From contig DAOUFX010000330.1 of NCBI GenBank assembly GCA_034429675.1, positions 1-6,336 on the forward strand: 6,336 nucleotides of DNA. Direction: 5' to 3'. Source of the stretch: JAKQHY01 sp034429675. Lineage in GTDB: Bacteria; Chloroflexota; Anaerolineae; B4-G1; SLSP01. Every line of letters begins with the position of its first letter. Position 1 is the stretch's first letter. The notes beneath the pieces are model-generated. The model did not search any database, was not told where the DNA came from, and worked only from the letters and a program-made list of their open reading frames with translations. The position numbers and the translations under genes are program-made. Below are positions 1-5,600 of the stretch, piece after piece.

Positions 1-30
1 GTTTTCGTGCGGGTACCCCCGCGCGAAAAC
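1..30. terminator. Inverted repeat at window edge, possible terminator
   Basis: The two arms, GTTTTCGTGCGGG (1-13) and CCCGCGCGAAAAC (18-30), form a 13-bp stem with a TACC loop. The only imperfect position is 8/23, which is a G-U wobble in a plus-strand RNA and an A-C mismatch in a minus-strand RNA. It lies 14 bases beyond the stop codon of the PLC-like gene, so it is well placed to end that transcript, but the bases where a minus-strand U tract would be fall outside the window. On the plus strand it is followed by a mildly T-rich stretch (TGTTTCCTTTATTT), so it could instead end a convergent gene from the left, or work in both directions. Confidence 0.5.
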
Positions 31-44
31 CATGTTTCCTTTAT

Positions 45-875
45 TTAATGCGCCAGCAACCTGGCCGGTTGCCGCATAGGCGATTGGGATGTTGCTTCTG
101 CCGGTTCATCTTCCGCTAACAGTCCCTCCCAGTAGCGCGACAGAACGTTTACACTTTCGGCCAGAGAGCGCTGTTCAAAGCGCATCAGCGCATCATGCAG
201 ACCGGACACGGGCGCAGGATCGTCGGCGCCGCCAACGATCGGAATCATTGCCTGGAGCTGTTCCACGGGGATGTCCATTCGTTCTGCAAAAACCTGAGCC
301 GTCTCAACCTTCGCGGGGTCGAGCAACTGCGCAACCAGCCAGTCGCGCCAACGACATAGCGCCGCGTCCGTTACGAAGGGCAGCCAATGTTCCGGCGCCG
401 CCGCCTGGATCAACCGGGCCGGAGAACGCCGGGCGCGCAGGGCGACCTCGGCTTCTTGATCCAGGCGCACGCGCAGCGCATTGTGATGGATATTGCAATC
501 AAGCTGATCTATCCAACGTTCCTTGTCCATGTAGAAGGGGATAAAAACCTCCCTGGCCCAGAACTCGTCCCAGATCAGATGCGCCAGGTACCCGCTGATA
601 AACGCCGCCTGAGCCGGTGTAAGGCGATAGGGATCGGCGAGATGGGGCCACGCCGTCAACAGCGCGACGTAGGGGCGAACCGTCGCCAGGTCTACCAGAT
701 GATAGAAATGGGTTTCACAACGGCGCTGGCCCGTAATCGCCTGTACATCCGCCGCTGTATTCCCGAGGTAATATGCGTGAGATTCCCGGCTGAGATTTTC
801 GCGCGCGCTCACGGGCAAGGCCGGGTCTGTCAGAAGCGCCTGTGCGTAAACCAGATGTTGAAACGGTGTTGGCAT
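45..875 (-). CDS. Zinc-dependent phospholipase C-like protein, cytoplasmic, function unknown
   Basis: This encodes a 276-aa protein. I chose the ATG at 875 because AAGGAAA lies just upstream; an in-frame ATG 18 codons earlier has no comparable SD and falls at the predicted transcription start. The N-terminal half resembles the zinc-dependent phospholipase C / S1-P1 nuclease-like helical fold: H7 near the N-terminus, a YYLGNTAADVQ segment (about 35-45) with D43, an ETHFYHL segment with H56 and H59, and a GYLAHLIWDEFW segment with H99 and D103. These His/Asp residues are the expected metal ligands. The C-terminal half (about 130-276) is helical and not recognisable. There is no signal peptide, unlike secreted bacterial PLCs, so the substrate is unknown and it may not be a phospholipase. 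It appears to have its own promoter downstream of rel. The family call is by motif pattern only. Confidence 0.6.
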   Translation of the reverse strand: MPTPFQHLVYAQALLTDPALPVSARENLSRESHAYYLGNTAADVQAITGQRRCETHFYHLVDLATVRPYVALLTAWPHLADPYRLTPAQAAFISGYLAHLIWDEFWAREVFIPFYMDKERWIDQLDCNIHHNALRVRLDQEAEVALRARRSPARLIQAAAPEHWLPFVTDAALCRWRDWLVAQLLDPAKVETAQVFAERMDIPVEQLQAMIPIVGGADDPAPVSGLHDALMRFEQRSLAESVNVLSRYWEGLLAEDEPAEATSQSPMRQPARLLAH

Positions 876-928
876 AAATTTTCCTTCATTGTTGGCGCGC
901 CCCACGCACAACTGTGAATTGCGCGCCA

Positions 929-960
929 TTCATTATAACACCGGTCGGAGTGACAATGAA
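929..960. repeat. Imperfect dyad covering the -10 and -35 region, candidate operator
   Basis: The outer arms TTCATT (929-934) and AATGAA (955-960) are perfect complements. The inner part, ACACC..GGAGT around an ACCGGT core (940-945), continues the dyad with one mismatch and an unpaired triplet on each side. The dyad covers both the TATAAT and the -35 position of the promoter, where a repressor would block polymerase. No T tract follows on the minus strand, so it is unlikely to be a terminator for rel. Confidence 0.3.
932..960 (-). promoter_or_regulatory. Extended -10 promoter for the PLC-like gene
   Basis: Read on the minus strand, TGTTATAAT (940-932) is a perfect extended -10 element (TG-N-TATAAT). 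The hexamer 17 bp upstream, TTCATT (960-955), is a poor -35, which fits extended -10 promoters that depend little on a -35. A start near 925 would give a leader of about 50 nt before the ATG at 875. The promoter lies in the 121-base gap after the rel stop codon, so the downstream gene can be expressed separately from rel. Confidence 0.6.
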
Positions 961-996
961 GGTCAAAACTCACGAATAAAATTGAAGAAAAGCGCA

Positions 997-3201
997 TCAA
1001 CCAATGCGCCGGGCTTCGATGACATTGGGGAGTTGCTCAATCTTGGCTAACGTCTGGGTCAACGCCGCCAGGTTGGGAATTTCCAGTGTGACATAGACGG
1101 GAAGGACATTGTAGCGATCGCGCTTGCCGGTGCTGACCGCCGCCATATTGATGCCACGGTTGGCAAAAACACCGGTCATGTCATGGATCAATCCAGAACG
1201 ATCGTAAGCATTGATGAGAACCTGCACCGGAAAAGTGTTGACGGTTTCGCCCCATTCCACTTCGATCAATCGCTCGTTATCCTCCGGCCCCATCTGCAGA
1301 ATATTCTGGCAATCACAGCGATGAACCGTCACGCCGCGCCCGCGGGTCACGTAGCCGACAATATCATCGCCGGGTAAGGGGCGGCAACATTTAGCGATAT
1401 GCGTCAGTACCCCACCGGTTCCACGTATACTGATCCCTTCCGTGATACTTTCCGTTGAGGGTGGCGGGGGCGCCTCGACCTGAGGGATGTCTTCTTCTTC
1501 CGAGACCGCTTTGGTGATATGGCGTTCCAGCCGGCTGACTATGGTCTCACTGGCCACGTCCCCAACGCCAACCGCAGCCAGGAACTCGTCTAACTGTTTG
1601 TAATTCTTCTTGAATAGCTCGAACACCTCATCCAGGGACATGGTCAGCCCCAGACGTTTGAACACCTTGTCCGTCACGCCGCGCCCCCGCGCGATGTTTT
1701 CCTCTTTACTCTGTCGCCGGAACCACTGTTTGATTTTCTGTTGTGCGCGGTTAGTCTTGATGAACCCTAACTCTTCGTTGATCCAATCGCGACTGGGACC
1801 GCCCTGGCGCCCCAGGACAATCTCCACCTGGTCCCCGGTCTGCAAGGAATAATCCAGGGTTGTCCAGCGTCCGTTGACGCGCGCGCCGCGACAACGATGC
1901 CCCACTTCAGTGTGAACATAGTAGGCAAAGTCCAGCGGTGTCGCGCCGAAGGGAAGATCAATGACCTTGCCTTTTGGAGTAAAAACATAAACACGCTCTT
2001 GAAAAACATCCGTGCGGATTGATTCGATAAAGTCCTGCGCATCGTGGGTTTCCTGCTTGAGGTCATGAACGCTTTGGCGAATCGCCGAGATGTGTTCCAT
2101 CATCTCTTCATCCACCGGCACGCCGCGCTCCTTATAGCGCCAGTGTGCGGCGAACCCATATTCGGCGACGTAGTCCATGTCCTTTGTGCGGATTTGAATT
2201 TCCATAGAAGCGCCATCATCGCAAACGACGGCTGTATGCAAACTTTGATACCCATTGGGCTTGGGATGCGCGATATAGTCGTCGAATTCGCCGGGGACAG
2301 GTTTCCAAAGCTGATGCACAATACCCAACACCTGGTAACACTGCCCTTTGGTTTCTACGATGACGCGCACGCCCTCAGCATCATAAATGCGGGCAAAGGG
2401 CACATGTTTGCGGCGCATCTTATGGTAAATACTGTAAATGTGCTTCGGTCGTCCGTAAATCTTGGCCGACACATTTTCACGAGCTAAAGCCGCATTCAGA
2501 ATTTTCACATGTTTGGCAACTCGCTCCTGTCGTTCATCCCTGTGACTTTCCAACAATTGCGTTAACTCTTTGTGCATCACCGGGTTGAGATAACGAAAGG
2601 CGAGATCTTCTAACTCCGCCTTCCACACCCAAATCCCCAAACGATTGGCCAGGGGGGCGAAAATTTCCAACGTCTCGCGTGCCATGCGTTGTTGGTTTTT
2701 GGGTTGGAGAGAGTCCAGCGTCCACATATTATGGAGGCGGTCGGCCAGTTTTATGAAAATGACGCGAACGTCGTCCTCGGCCATGACAATCAATAATTTA
2801 CGGATGCTCTCCAGCTCTTGAAGGTCGCGCACCCGTTCCCCGTCCATTTTCGCGCGCTCTTCGACCGCCTCCAGCTTGGTGACACCCTCGACCAAAATGG
2901 CGATTTCGCGGCCAAAACTCTCCTGCAACTGCTCAGGAGTGACCGGGCAATCTTCGAGGACATCATGCAAAAAACCGGCGGCAATCACCGCCGGTTCAAA
3001 TTGCATTTCGGCCAGCAAATATGCGACATACAACGGATGCTGGATATAAGGCTCGCCGGATTTACGTTGTTGCCCTTCATGCGCTTTCTCAGCAAACTGA
3101 TAGGCGCGGCGCACCAAATCGCGGGCTTCGATACTGGCGAAGCCATCAGGAAGATAAGCCATCACCTCGCTTAACGTCACAGAAGAGACATCAGGCATCA
3201 T
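997..3201 (-). CDS. rel: Bifunctional (p)ppGpp synthetase/hydrolase, Rel/SpoT family
   Basis: This 734-aa cytosolic enzyme makes and degrades the stringent-response alarmone (p)ppGpp (ATP + GDP/GTP; pyrophosphohydrolysis). All family domains are present at normal length. The HD hydrolase keeps H55, H79-D80, E83-D84 and the D154/N158 motif (KLADRLHNM). The synthetase has RPKHIYSIYHKM (251-262), catalytic D274 in YDAEGVRV, NGYQSLHT (316-323) and E334 in EIQIRT. TGS spans about 402-464, a helical region about 465-570, a proline-rich linker about 574-585, the Cys zinc-finger domain about 598-635 (AKCC, HRCDC) and ACT about 656-734. The synthetase carries EFDD (305-308), the motif typical of monofunctional RelA, rather than RxKD. 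A segment about seven residues longer than in Bacillus Rel lies near 112-133. Two ATGs are adjacent; GAGGA abuts the first, so the second (3198) has better spacing. It follows the lipoprotein gene by 49 nt with no clear promoter, suggesting co-transcription. Confidence 0.97.
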   Translation of the reverse strand: MMPDVSSVTLSEVMAYLPDGFASIEARDLVRRAYQFAEKAHEGQQRKSGEPYIQHPLYVAYLLAEMQFEPAVIAAGFLHDVLEDCPVTPEQLQESFGREIAILVEGVTKLEAVEERAKMDGERVRDLQELESIRKLLIVMAEDDVRVIFIKLADRLHNMWTLDSLQPKNQQRMARETLEIFAPLANRLGIWVWKAELEDLAFRYLNPVMHKELTQLLESHRDERQERVAKHVKILNAALARENVSAKIYGRPKHIYSIYHKMRRKHVPFARIYDAEGVRVIVETKGQCYQVLGIVHQLWKPVPGEFDDYIAHPKPNGYQSLHTAVVCDDGASMEIQIRTKDMDYVAEYGFAAHWRYKERGVPVDEEMMEHISAIRQSVHDLKQETHDAQDFIESIRTDVFQERVYVFTPKGKVIDLPFGATPLDFAYYVHTEVGHRCRGARVNGRWTTLDYSLQTGDQVEIVLGRQGGPSRDWINEELGFIKTNRAQQKIKQWFRRQSKEENIARGRGVTDKVFKRLGLTMSLDEVFELFKKNYKQLDEFLAAVGVGDVASETIVSRLERHITKAVSEEEDIPQVEAPPPPSTESITEGISIRGTGGVLTHIAKCCRPLPGDDIVGYVTRGRGVTVHRCDCQNILQMGPEDNERLIEVEWGETVNTFPVQVLINAYDRSGLIHDMTGVFANRGINMAAVSTGKRDRYNVLPVYVTLEIPNLAALTQTLAKIEQLPNVIEARRIG

Positions 3202-3250
3202 TCCTCAACATTTAACAATACTGAAAGGGCAAGCTCTTCACATTCCTCGC

Positions 3251-3712
3251 TTAAGGTTGTTTTACTACAACCCGATCGAAAAGCAACCCAATTAACGGCT
3301 GGTCACGGCAGGTCCCGACACACGGCAAGGTTTCCTTTGGATAAGGCGAAGTCCGAGCGTCATCAAACATAATCCCCACCAGATTTGGCGAAACCAGAGC
3401 GGGTGAGACTTCGACAACAAATTCGCCCTTTTCATCCACTTCGCCGCTGCCGATGGCCGACATCGCGGAGATGTCCATAATAATAATCGGAACGCCAGCC
3501 GGACCGGTGCCCGAAACCTGCGTCGCTCCCGCGTACAGGGGCTCATCCAATTTGAGGGGCGGCAAACTCGGCGTTGCCGTCAATACCGGTGTCATGACCG
3601 GACTCTGAATCTGGTTCTGTAACGGCGACGCCAAAGGGCTGACGCCGGTAGTTGGTTTGGAACAGGCCGATAAGAGTATCAGCACAATGCAAACAAGCAC
3701 ACTTCTTTTCAC
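3251..3712 (-). CDS. Small lipoprotein with a bacterial Ig-like domain, function unknown
   Basis: The gene encodes 153 aa starting at GTG (3712), chosen because GGAGG sits 5 nt upstream and the signal peptide begins exactly there. The in-frame ATG 11 codons earlier lies in the loop of a hairpin and has no SD. The N-terminus is a lipoprotein signal: Lys2-Arg3, a hydrophobic core, then the lipobox LSAC with C17 as the lipidation site. A Ser/Pro/Thr-rich tether (about 18-55) leads to one beta-rich domain (about 60-130). Its pattern VSGTGPAGVPIIIMD followed by GSGEVDEKGEFVVEVSPAL matches the layout of bacterial Ig-like (Big) modules. A C-terminal piece holds two close cysteines (CVGTC) that may form a disulfide. 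It lies 79 nt after the surface-protein gene and 49 nt before rel. It is probably an anchored surface protein; binding partner unknown. Confidence 0.8.
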   Translation of the reverse strand: MKRSVLVCIVLILLSACSKPTTGVSPLASPLQNQIQSPVMTPVLTATPSLPPLKLDEPLYAGATQVSGTGPAGVPIIIMDISAMSAIGSGEVDEKGEFVVEVSPALVSPNLVGIMFDDARTSPYPKETLPCVGTCRDQPLIGLLFDRVVVKQP

Positions 3713-3717
3713 ATATA

Positions 3718-3722
3718 CCTCC
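3718..3722 (-). promoter_or_regulatory. Ribosome binding site setting the GTG start of the lipoprotein
   Basis: GGAGG on the minus strand, 5 nt before the GTG at 3712, decides the start: translation from here begins directly with the Lys-Arg n-region of the lipoprotein signal. It is separated from the upstream hairpin by only CTTTT. Confidence 0.8.
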
Positions 3723-3762
3723 AAAAGATGCGGGAAGCCATCCATTGGACGACTTCCCGCAT
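3723..3762 (-). terminator. Hairpin with short T tract, likely terminator or attenuator
   Basis: Read on the minus strand, ATGCGGGAAG and CTTCCCGCAT form a perfect 10-bp stem (3762-3753 with 3737-3728) around a 15-nt loop, followed by C and TTTT (3726-3723). It lies 29 nt after the stop of the secreted repeat protein. The T tract is short and the next bases are the SD of the lipoprotein gene, so partial termination is more likely than a full stop. This would let a strongly expressed surface gene feed a lower level of transcript into the lipoprotein and rel. Confidence 0.65.
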
Positions 3763-3791
3763 TGTAAAGCTAGTGATACGTTACGTTAGAA

Positions 3792-5330
3792 CTAGTCGAG
3801 ATTGAAACCTTCGTAGTTCTTGGTGTCAACGCTCGGGTTCGATTCCTGCGCCACGGCCACGATCGGCTGGCCATTGGTGCTGGTGACGGAAACCGCGCAC
3901 TGAGCAGCAGACTTGACCAGTTCAGAGCCCCAACGAGTGGTGTTGTTCATATCCACGAAGTTCTTCGCGGAGTTAGGAGCAATCGTCTGGGCGGGGATAT
4001 TGTAGGTGCCGGCGCCATCGCCGCTGCAGACGTACTGCAGGGTAACGGTTGCGTCAGCGGTGCCTACGTTCTGAACGGCCACACTGGTGGTCGCGCCGTA
4101 GAAGTCTTCCTTCACCAACGGAGCGGCGACAGAGGTGGTCGCGTATTTGCCAGGGAAGGCAGAGTAGACGATACGGTTGCCGCCATTGGCCTCGTTGATC
4201 GTAGCGACCACGGGCTGGCTGGCGACTGCGGTTCCGGCAAAGAAAATGCCAGCGGCCATCGCAGGAGCCCCGTCCAAGGGAGAGGCTGCGAGGTAATTGC
4301 CATTGCCCTGAGAGAACAGGTAAGAACCACCGGCGGGGATGTTGACGTTCGCGCGATACTGATCGCCAATCGCGATACCAGCGGTCTCAGCAGCCGAACC
4401 AGGAGCAACTGCGGTCACAGTGAAGGTAACCACTGCGGTCGCGGCCGTCGCGCCGGGATTCAGGATCTGCCAACCGGTGCTGCCGCCGTAGAAGCCAACT
4501 TTGTTGGTGGGGGCAACGATGGTGGTGTCCGCATCGTCCGCGCCGAAGCCCTTGGTGGCCAGCGCGAAGGTGCCGGGGTTAGCGCTGTGCTGGGTCTCAA
4601 CGATCACACCGGCGATGTTGCCGCTGGTGGCGGTCACTTGCAATGAACCCAGGCAGCCCGTCGGAACACTGGCGGCGGCGGGGTCGAGCAAGTAGGTCTT
4701 GCCGGCGGCAATGTTAACGGCGGTCACAGGGTAGGTCCCGGTCGGGGTCCCAGATCCGCAGGTAGCGGTCGCAAAGGTGGCAACGATGGTCGCGGGGCCA
4801 CCGGCGGCCTGTACGTAGAACGAGGTCGTCTGACCAAAGTAGTTGTGCTTCATAACGGGGAAGCTGATGGAAGTGCCGACATCCTCACCCTGGGTGCCCT
4901 GGTAGAAGGCAGACGCGCGCCCGCCCGTGATACCGACAGAACCGGCAGGGTTGTTGCCGACGTTGACAACGGCGCGGATGGCCTTGTCAGACTGAACTTC
5001 CACACCGCCAGCGAAACCGGTCGGCAGGTGCTTGTCAGTGGTGTTGAAACCAATGCGGTTGCCCGAAGGATAGGTGGGGGCAAGACCGGGGTTGTAGATG
5101 ACAGCGGCGCCCTGAGCCAGGGTGATGCTGCCGTCTTCAGAATAGGTCGTGTCGCCACCAGAACCACCAACCTGCCAGTAAGCGGTGAAGGAGATGGTCG
5201 CGTTACCGGTGTCAACGTTCTGAATCTGGAACGAAGTCCACCAGCCGGGGCCGGGCAGAGCTGCCGAAGCAGGAACTACCAAACCCGCCAAGAGAACAAC
5301 GGTTACTAATGCTGCGAATACTTTCTTCAT
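3792..5330 (-). CDS. Secreted four-repeat beta-rich surface protein, function unknown
   Basis: The protein is 512 aa. I set the start at the ATG at 5330, preceded by GGAGG with 7-nt spacing and followed directly by a Sec signal peptide (two lysines, hydrophobic core, P-A-S-A; cleavage likely after A23). The open frame extends 37 codons further upstream, but that part is the leader. The mature chain is rich in Ala, Thr, Gly and Val, poor in charged residues, and made of four repeats of about 105-133 residues. Each opens with an aromatic-plus-TS motif (WWTSFQIQN, YFGQTTSFYVQ, FYGGSTGWQILN, FYGATTSVAVQN) and alternating beta-strand residues. No LPXTG motif, transmembrane helix or SLH domain is seen, so how it stays at the surface, if it does, is unclear. 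A good promoter, strong SD and long leader suggest high expression. I do not recognise a named family; a cell-surface or S-layer-like structural role is an inference. Confidence 0.85.
   Translation of the reverse strand: MKKVFAALVTVVLLAGLVVPASAALPGPGWWTSFQIQNVDTGNATISFTAYWQVGGSGGDTTYSEDGSITLAQGAAVIYNPGLAPTYPSGNRIGFNTTDKHLPTGFAGGVEVQSDKAIRAVVNVGNNPAGSVGITGGRASAFYQGTQGEDVGTSISFPVMKHNYFGQTTSFYVQAAGGPATIVATFATATCGSGTPTGTYPVTAVNIAAGKTYLLDPAAASVPTGCLGSLQVTATSGNIAGVIVETQHSANPGTFALATKGFGADDADTTIVAPTNKVGFYGGSTGWQILNPGATAATAVVTFTVTAVAPGSAAETAGIAIGDQYRANVNIPAGGSYLFSQGNGNYLAASPLDGAPAMAAGIFFAGTAVASQPVVATINEANGGNRIVYSAFPGKYATTSVAAPLVKEDFYGATTSVAVQNVGTADATVTLQYVCSGDGAGTYNIPAQTIAPNSAKNFVDMNNTTRWGSELVKSAAQCAVSVTSTNGQPIVAVAQESNPSVDTKNYEGFNLD
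3795..5246 (-). repeat. Four tandem protein repeats inside the secreted protein
   Basis: Approximate units by residue are 29-161, 162-277, 278-407 and 408-512. Three of the junctions share a Pro-x-x-Lys ending (FPVMK, APTNK, APLVK) just before the next aromatic motif (NYFG, GFYG, DFYG). Inside each unit the order is: opening VQN-like strand, a strand of alternating hydrophobics (ATISFTAYW, ATIVATFAT, AVVTFTVTA, ATVTLQYVC), an Ala-Gly or Ala-Pro turn (LAQGAAVIYN, IAAGKTYLLD, IPAGGSYLFS, IAPNSAKNFV), then a late strand such as LQVTATSGNIAGVIVE or VSVTSTNGQPIVAVAQ. Units 2 and 4 each have two cysteines (C191/C226, C435/C478); units 1 and 3 have none. The repeats are diverged, so they are old. 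Confidence 0.75.
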
Positions 5331-5337
5331 TTCAATT

Positions 5338-5342
5338 CCTCC
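5338..5342 (-). promoter_or_regulatory. Ribosome binding site of the secreted repeat protein
   Basis: GGAGG on the minus strand with a 7-nt spacer to the ATG at 5330. It fixes the start directly before the signal peptide and argues against the longer in-frame reading upstream. Confidence 0.85.
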
Positions 5343-5413
5343 AAGAGATAGTGTGTAACGAGATTCGAACAACTGCTGTATGTGTGGTCTGGATTGTGTT
5401 ATATTTCCTGGTT

Positions 5414-5424
5414 TCACCTCCTCT
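5414..5424 (-). promoter_or_regulatory. SD-like element in the leader, without a start codon
   Basis: AGAGGAGGTGA on the minus strand pairs with the 16S rRNA anti-SD over GGAGGTGA, a better match than the gene's own SD. No ATG, GTG or TTG lies at a usable distance downstream; the following bases are A/C-rich. It sits about 20 nt from the predicted 5' end of the mRNA and about 85 nt before the real start codon. A site that binds 30S subunits without starting translation could protect the 5' end of the mRNA or act as a ribosome standby site. Function is inferred. Confidence 0.4.
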
Positions 5425-5448
5425 ACATAAACGCTTTTCAACGTTGTT

Positions 5449-5477
5449 ATTGTAGCGAATGCTCACCGGGAAATCAA
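5449..5477 (-). promoter_or_regulatory. Sigma-70-type promoter of the secreted repeat protein
   Basis: On the minus strand, TTGATT (5477-5472) and TACAAT (5454-5449) are separated by exactly 17 bp, close to the TTGACA-N17-TATAAT consensus. Transcription would start near 5442, giving a leader of about 110 nt to the ATG at 5330. It is downstream of a probable terminator of the methyltransferase gene, so the secreted protein is likely its own transcription unit. Confidence 0.65.
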
Positions 5478-5497
5478 TTACCTATTAGTATTATTTA

Positions 5498-5507
5498 TCC
5501 AATTGGA
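5498..5507. promoter_or_regulatory. Palindrome TCCAATTGGA upstream of the promoter
   Basis: This is a perfect 10-bp palindrome in an A/T-rich stretch, 20 bp upstream of the -35 hexamer. The half-site motif CCAAT also occurs at 5523-5527. The position suits an activator site, but a 10-bp palindrome can arise by chance. Confidence 0.25.
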
Positions 5508-5567
5508 CAAACTTTACCTTTTCCAATCACTGCTCACACTGATACCAAGTAAACCATTTGCCCCGGT

Positions 5568-5597
5568 AAAAAGCAATACTCCATTAGGGGTATATTG
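5568..5597 (-). terminator. Probable intrinsic terminator of the methyltransferase gene
   Basis: Just after the TAA at 5603-5601, the minus strand reads CAATATACC, a short loop and GGAGTATTG, then C and TTTTT (5572-5568). The stem pairs CAATA with TATTG, one T-G wobble, one A-A mismatch and two C-G pairs. It is a weak, A/T-rich stem, but the position 4 bases beyond the stop codon and the T run support the call. Confidence 0.5.
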
Positions 5598-5600
5598 GAA

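Larger units (their letters stand above)
5331..5600. other. Intergenic region, 270 bases
   Basis: This is the longest gene-free stretch. From right to left it holds the terminator of the methyltransferase gene (5597-5568), an A/T-rich segment with the TCCAATTGGA palindrome, the promoter (5477-5449), and the leader of the secreted protein with an SD-like element and the true SD. I see no tRNA, no riboswitch-like fold and no further open frame with a ribosome binding site. Confidence 0.7.

Noticed and set aside
387..917. Plus-strand open frame of 176 codons opposite the PLC-like gene
   Set aside because: It has no convincing SD, a composition rich in Arg/Gln/Pro without recognisable motifs, and lies antisense to a gene with a clear SD and promoter.
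2044..2487. Plus-strand open frame of 147 codons inside rel
   Set aside because: It is antisense to the conserved synthetase domain of rel, which fully explains the coding signal there.
3255..3272. GGTTGT/ACAACC inverted repeat at the end of the lipoprotein gene as a terminator
   Set aside because: The stem is only 6 bp, lies inside the coding sequence, and is not followed by a T tract.
3713..3745. ATG start 11 codons upstream for the lipoprotein
   Set aside because: The ATG lies in the loop of the hairpin without an SD, and the GTG at 3712 has GGAGG at ideal spacing and begins the signal peptide.
4845..5309. Plus-strand open frame of 154 codons opposite the secreted protein
   Set aside because: It mirrors the biased G/C-rich codons of the secreted protein and has no protein features of its own.
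5422..5432. Start-stop pair ATGTAG in the leader as a minimal upstream frame
   Set aside because: No SD is placed for this ATG, and the pair can arise by chance.
5331..5441. N-terminal extension of the secreted protein by 37 codons from a TTG
   Set aside because: It would bury the signal peptide internally, lacks an SD and begins at the predicted transcription start.
5558..5571. TTTGCC/GGTAAA near-palindrome
   Set aside because: It has a mismatch and a 2-base centre, and partly overlaps the T tract of the terminator; too weak to call.
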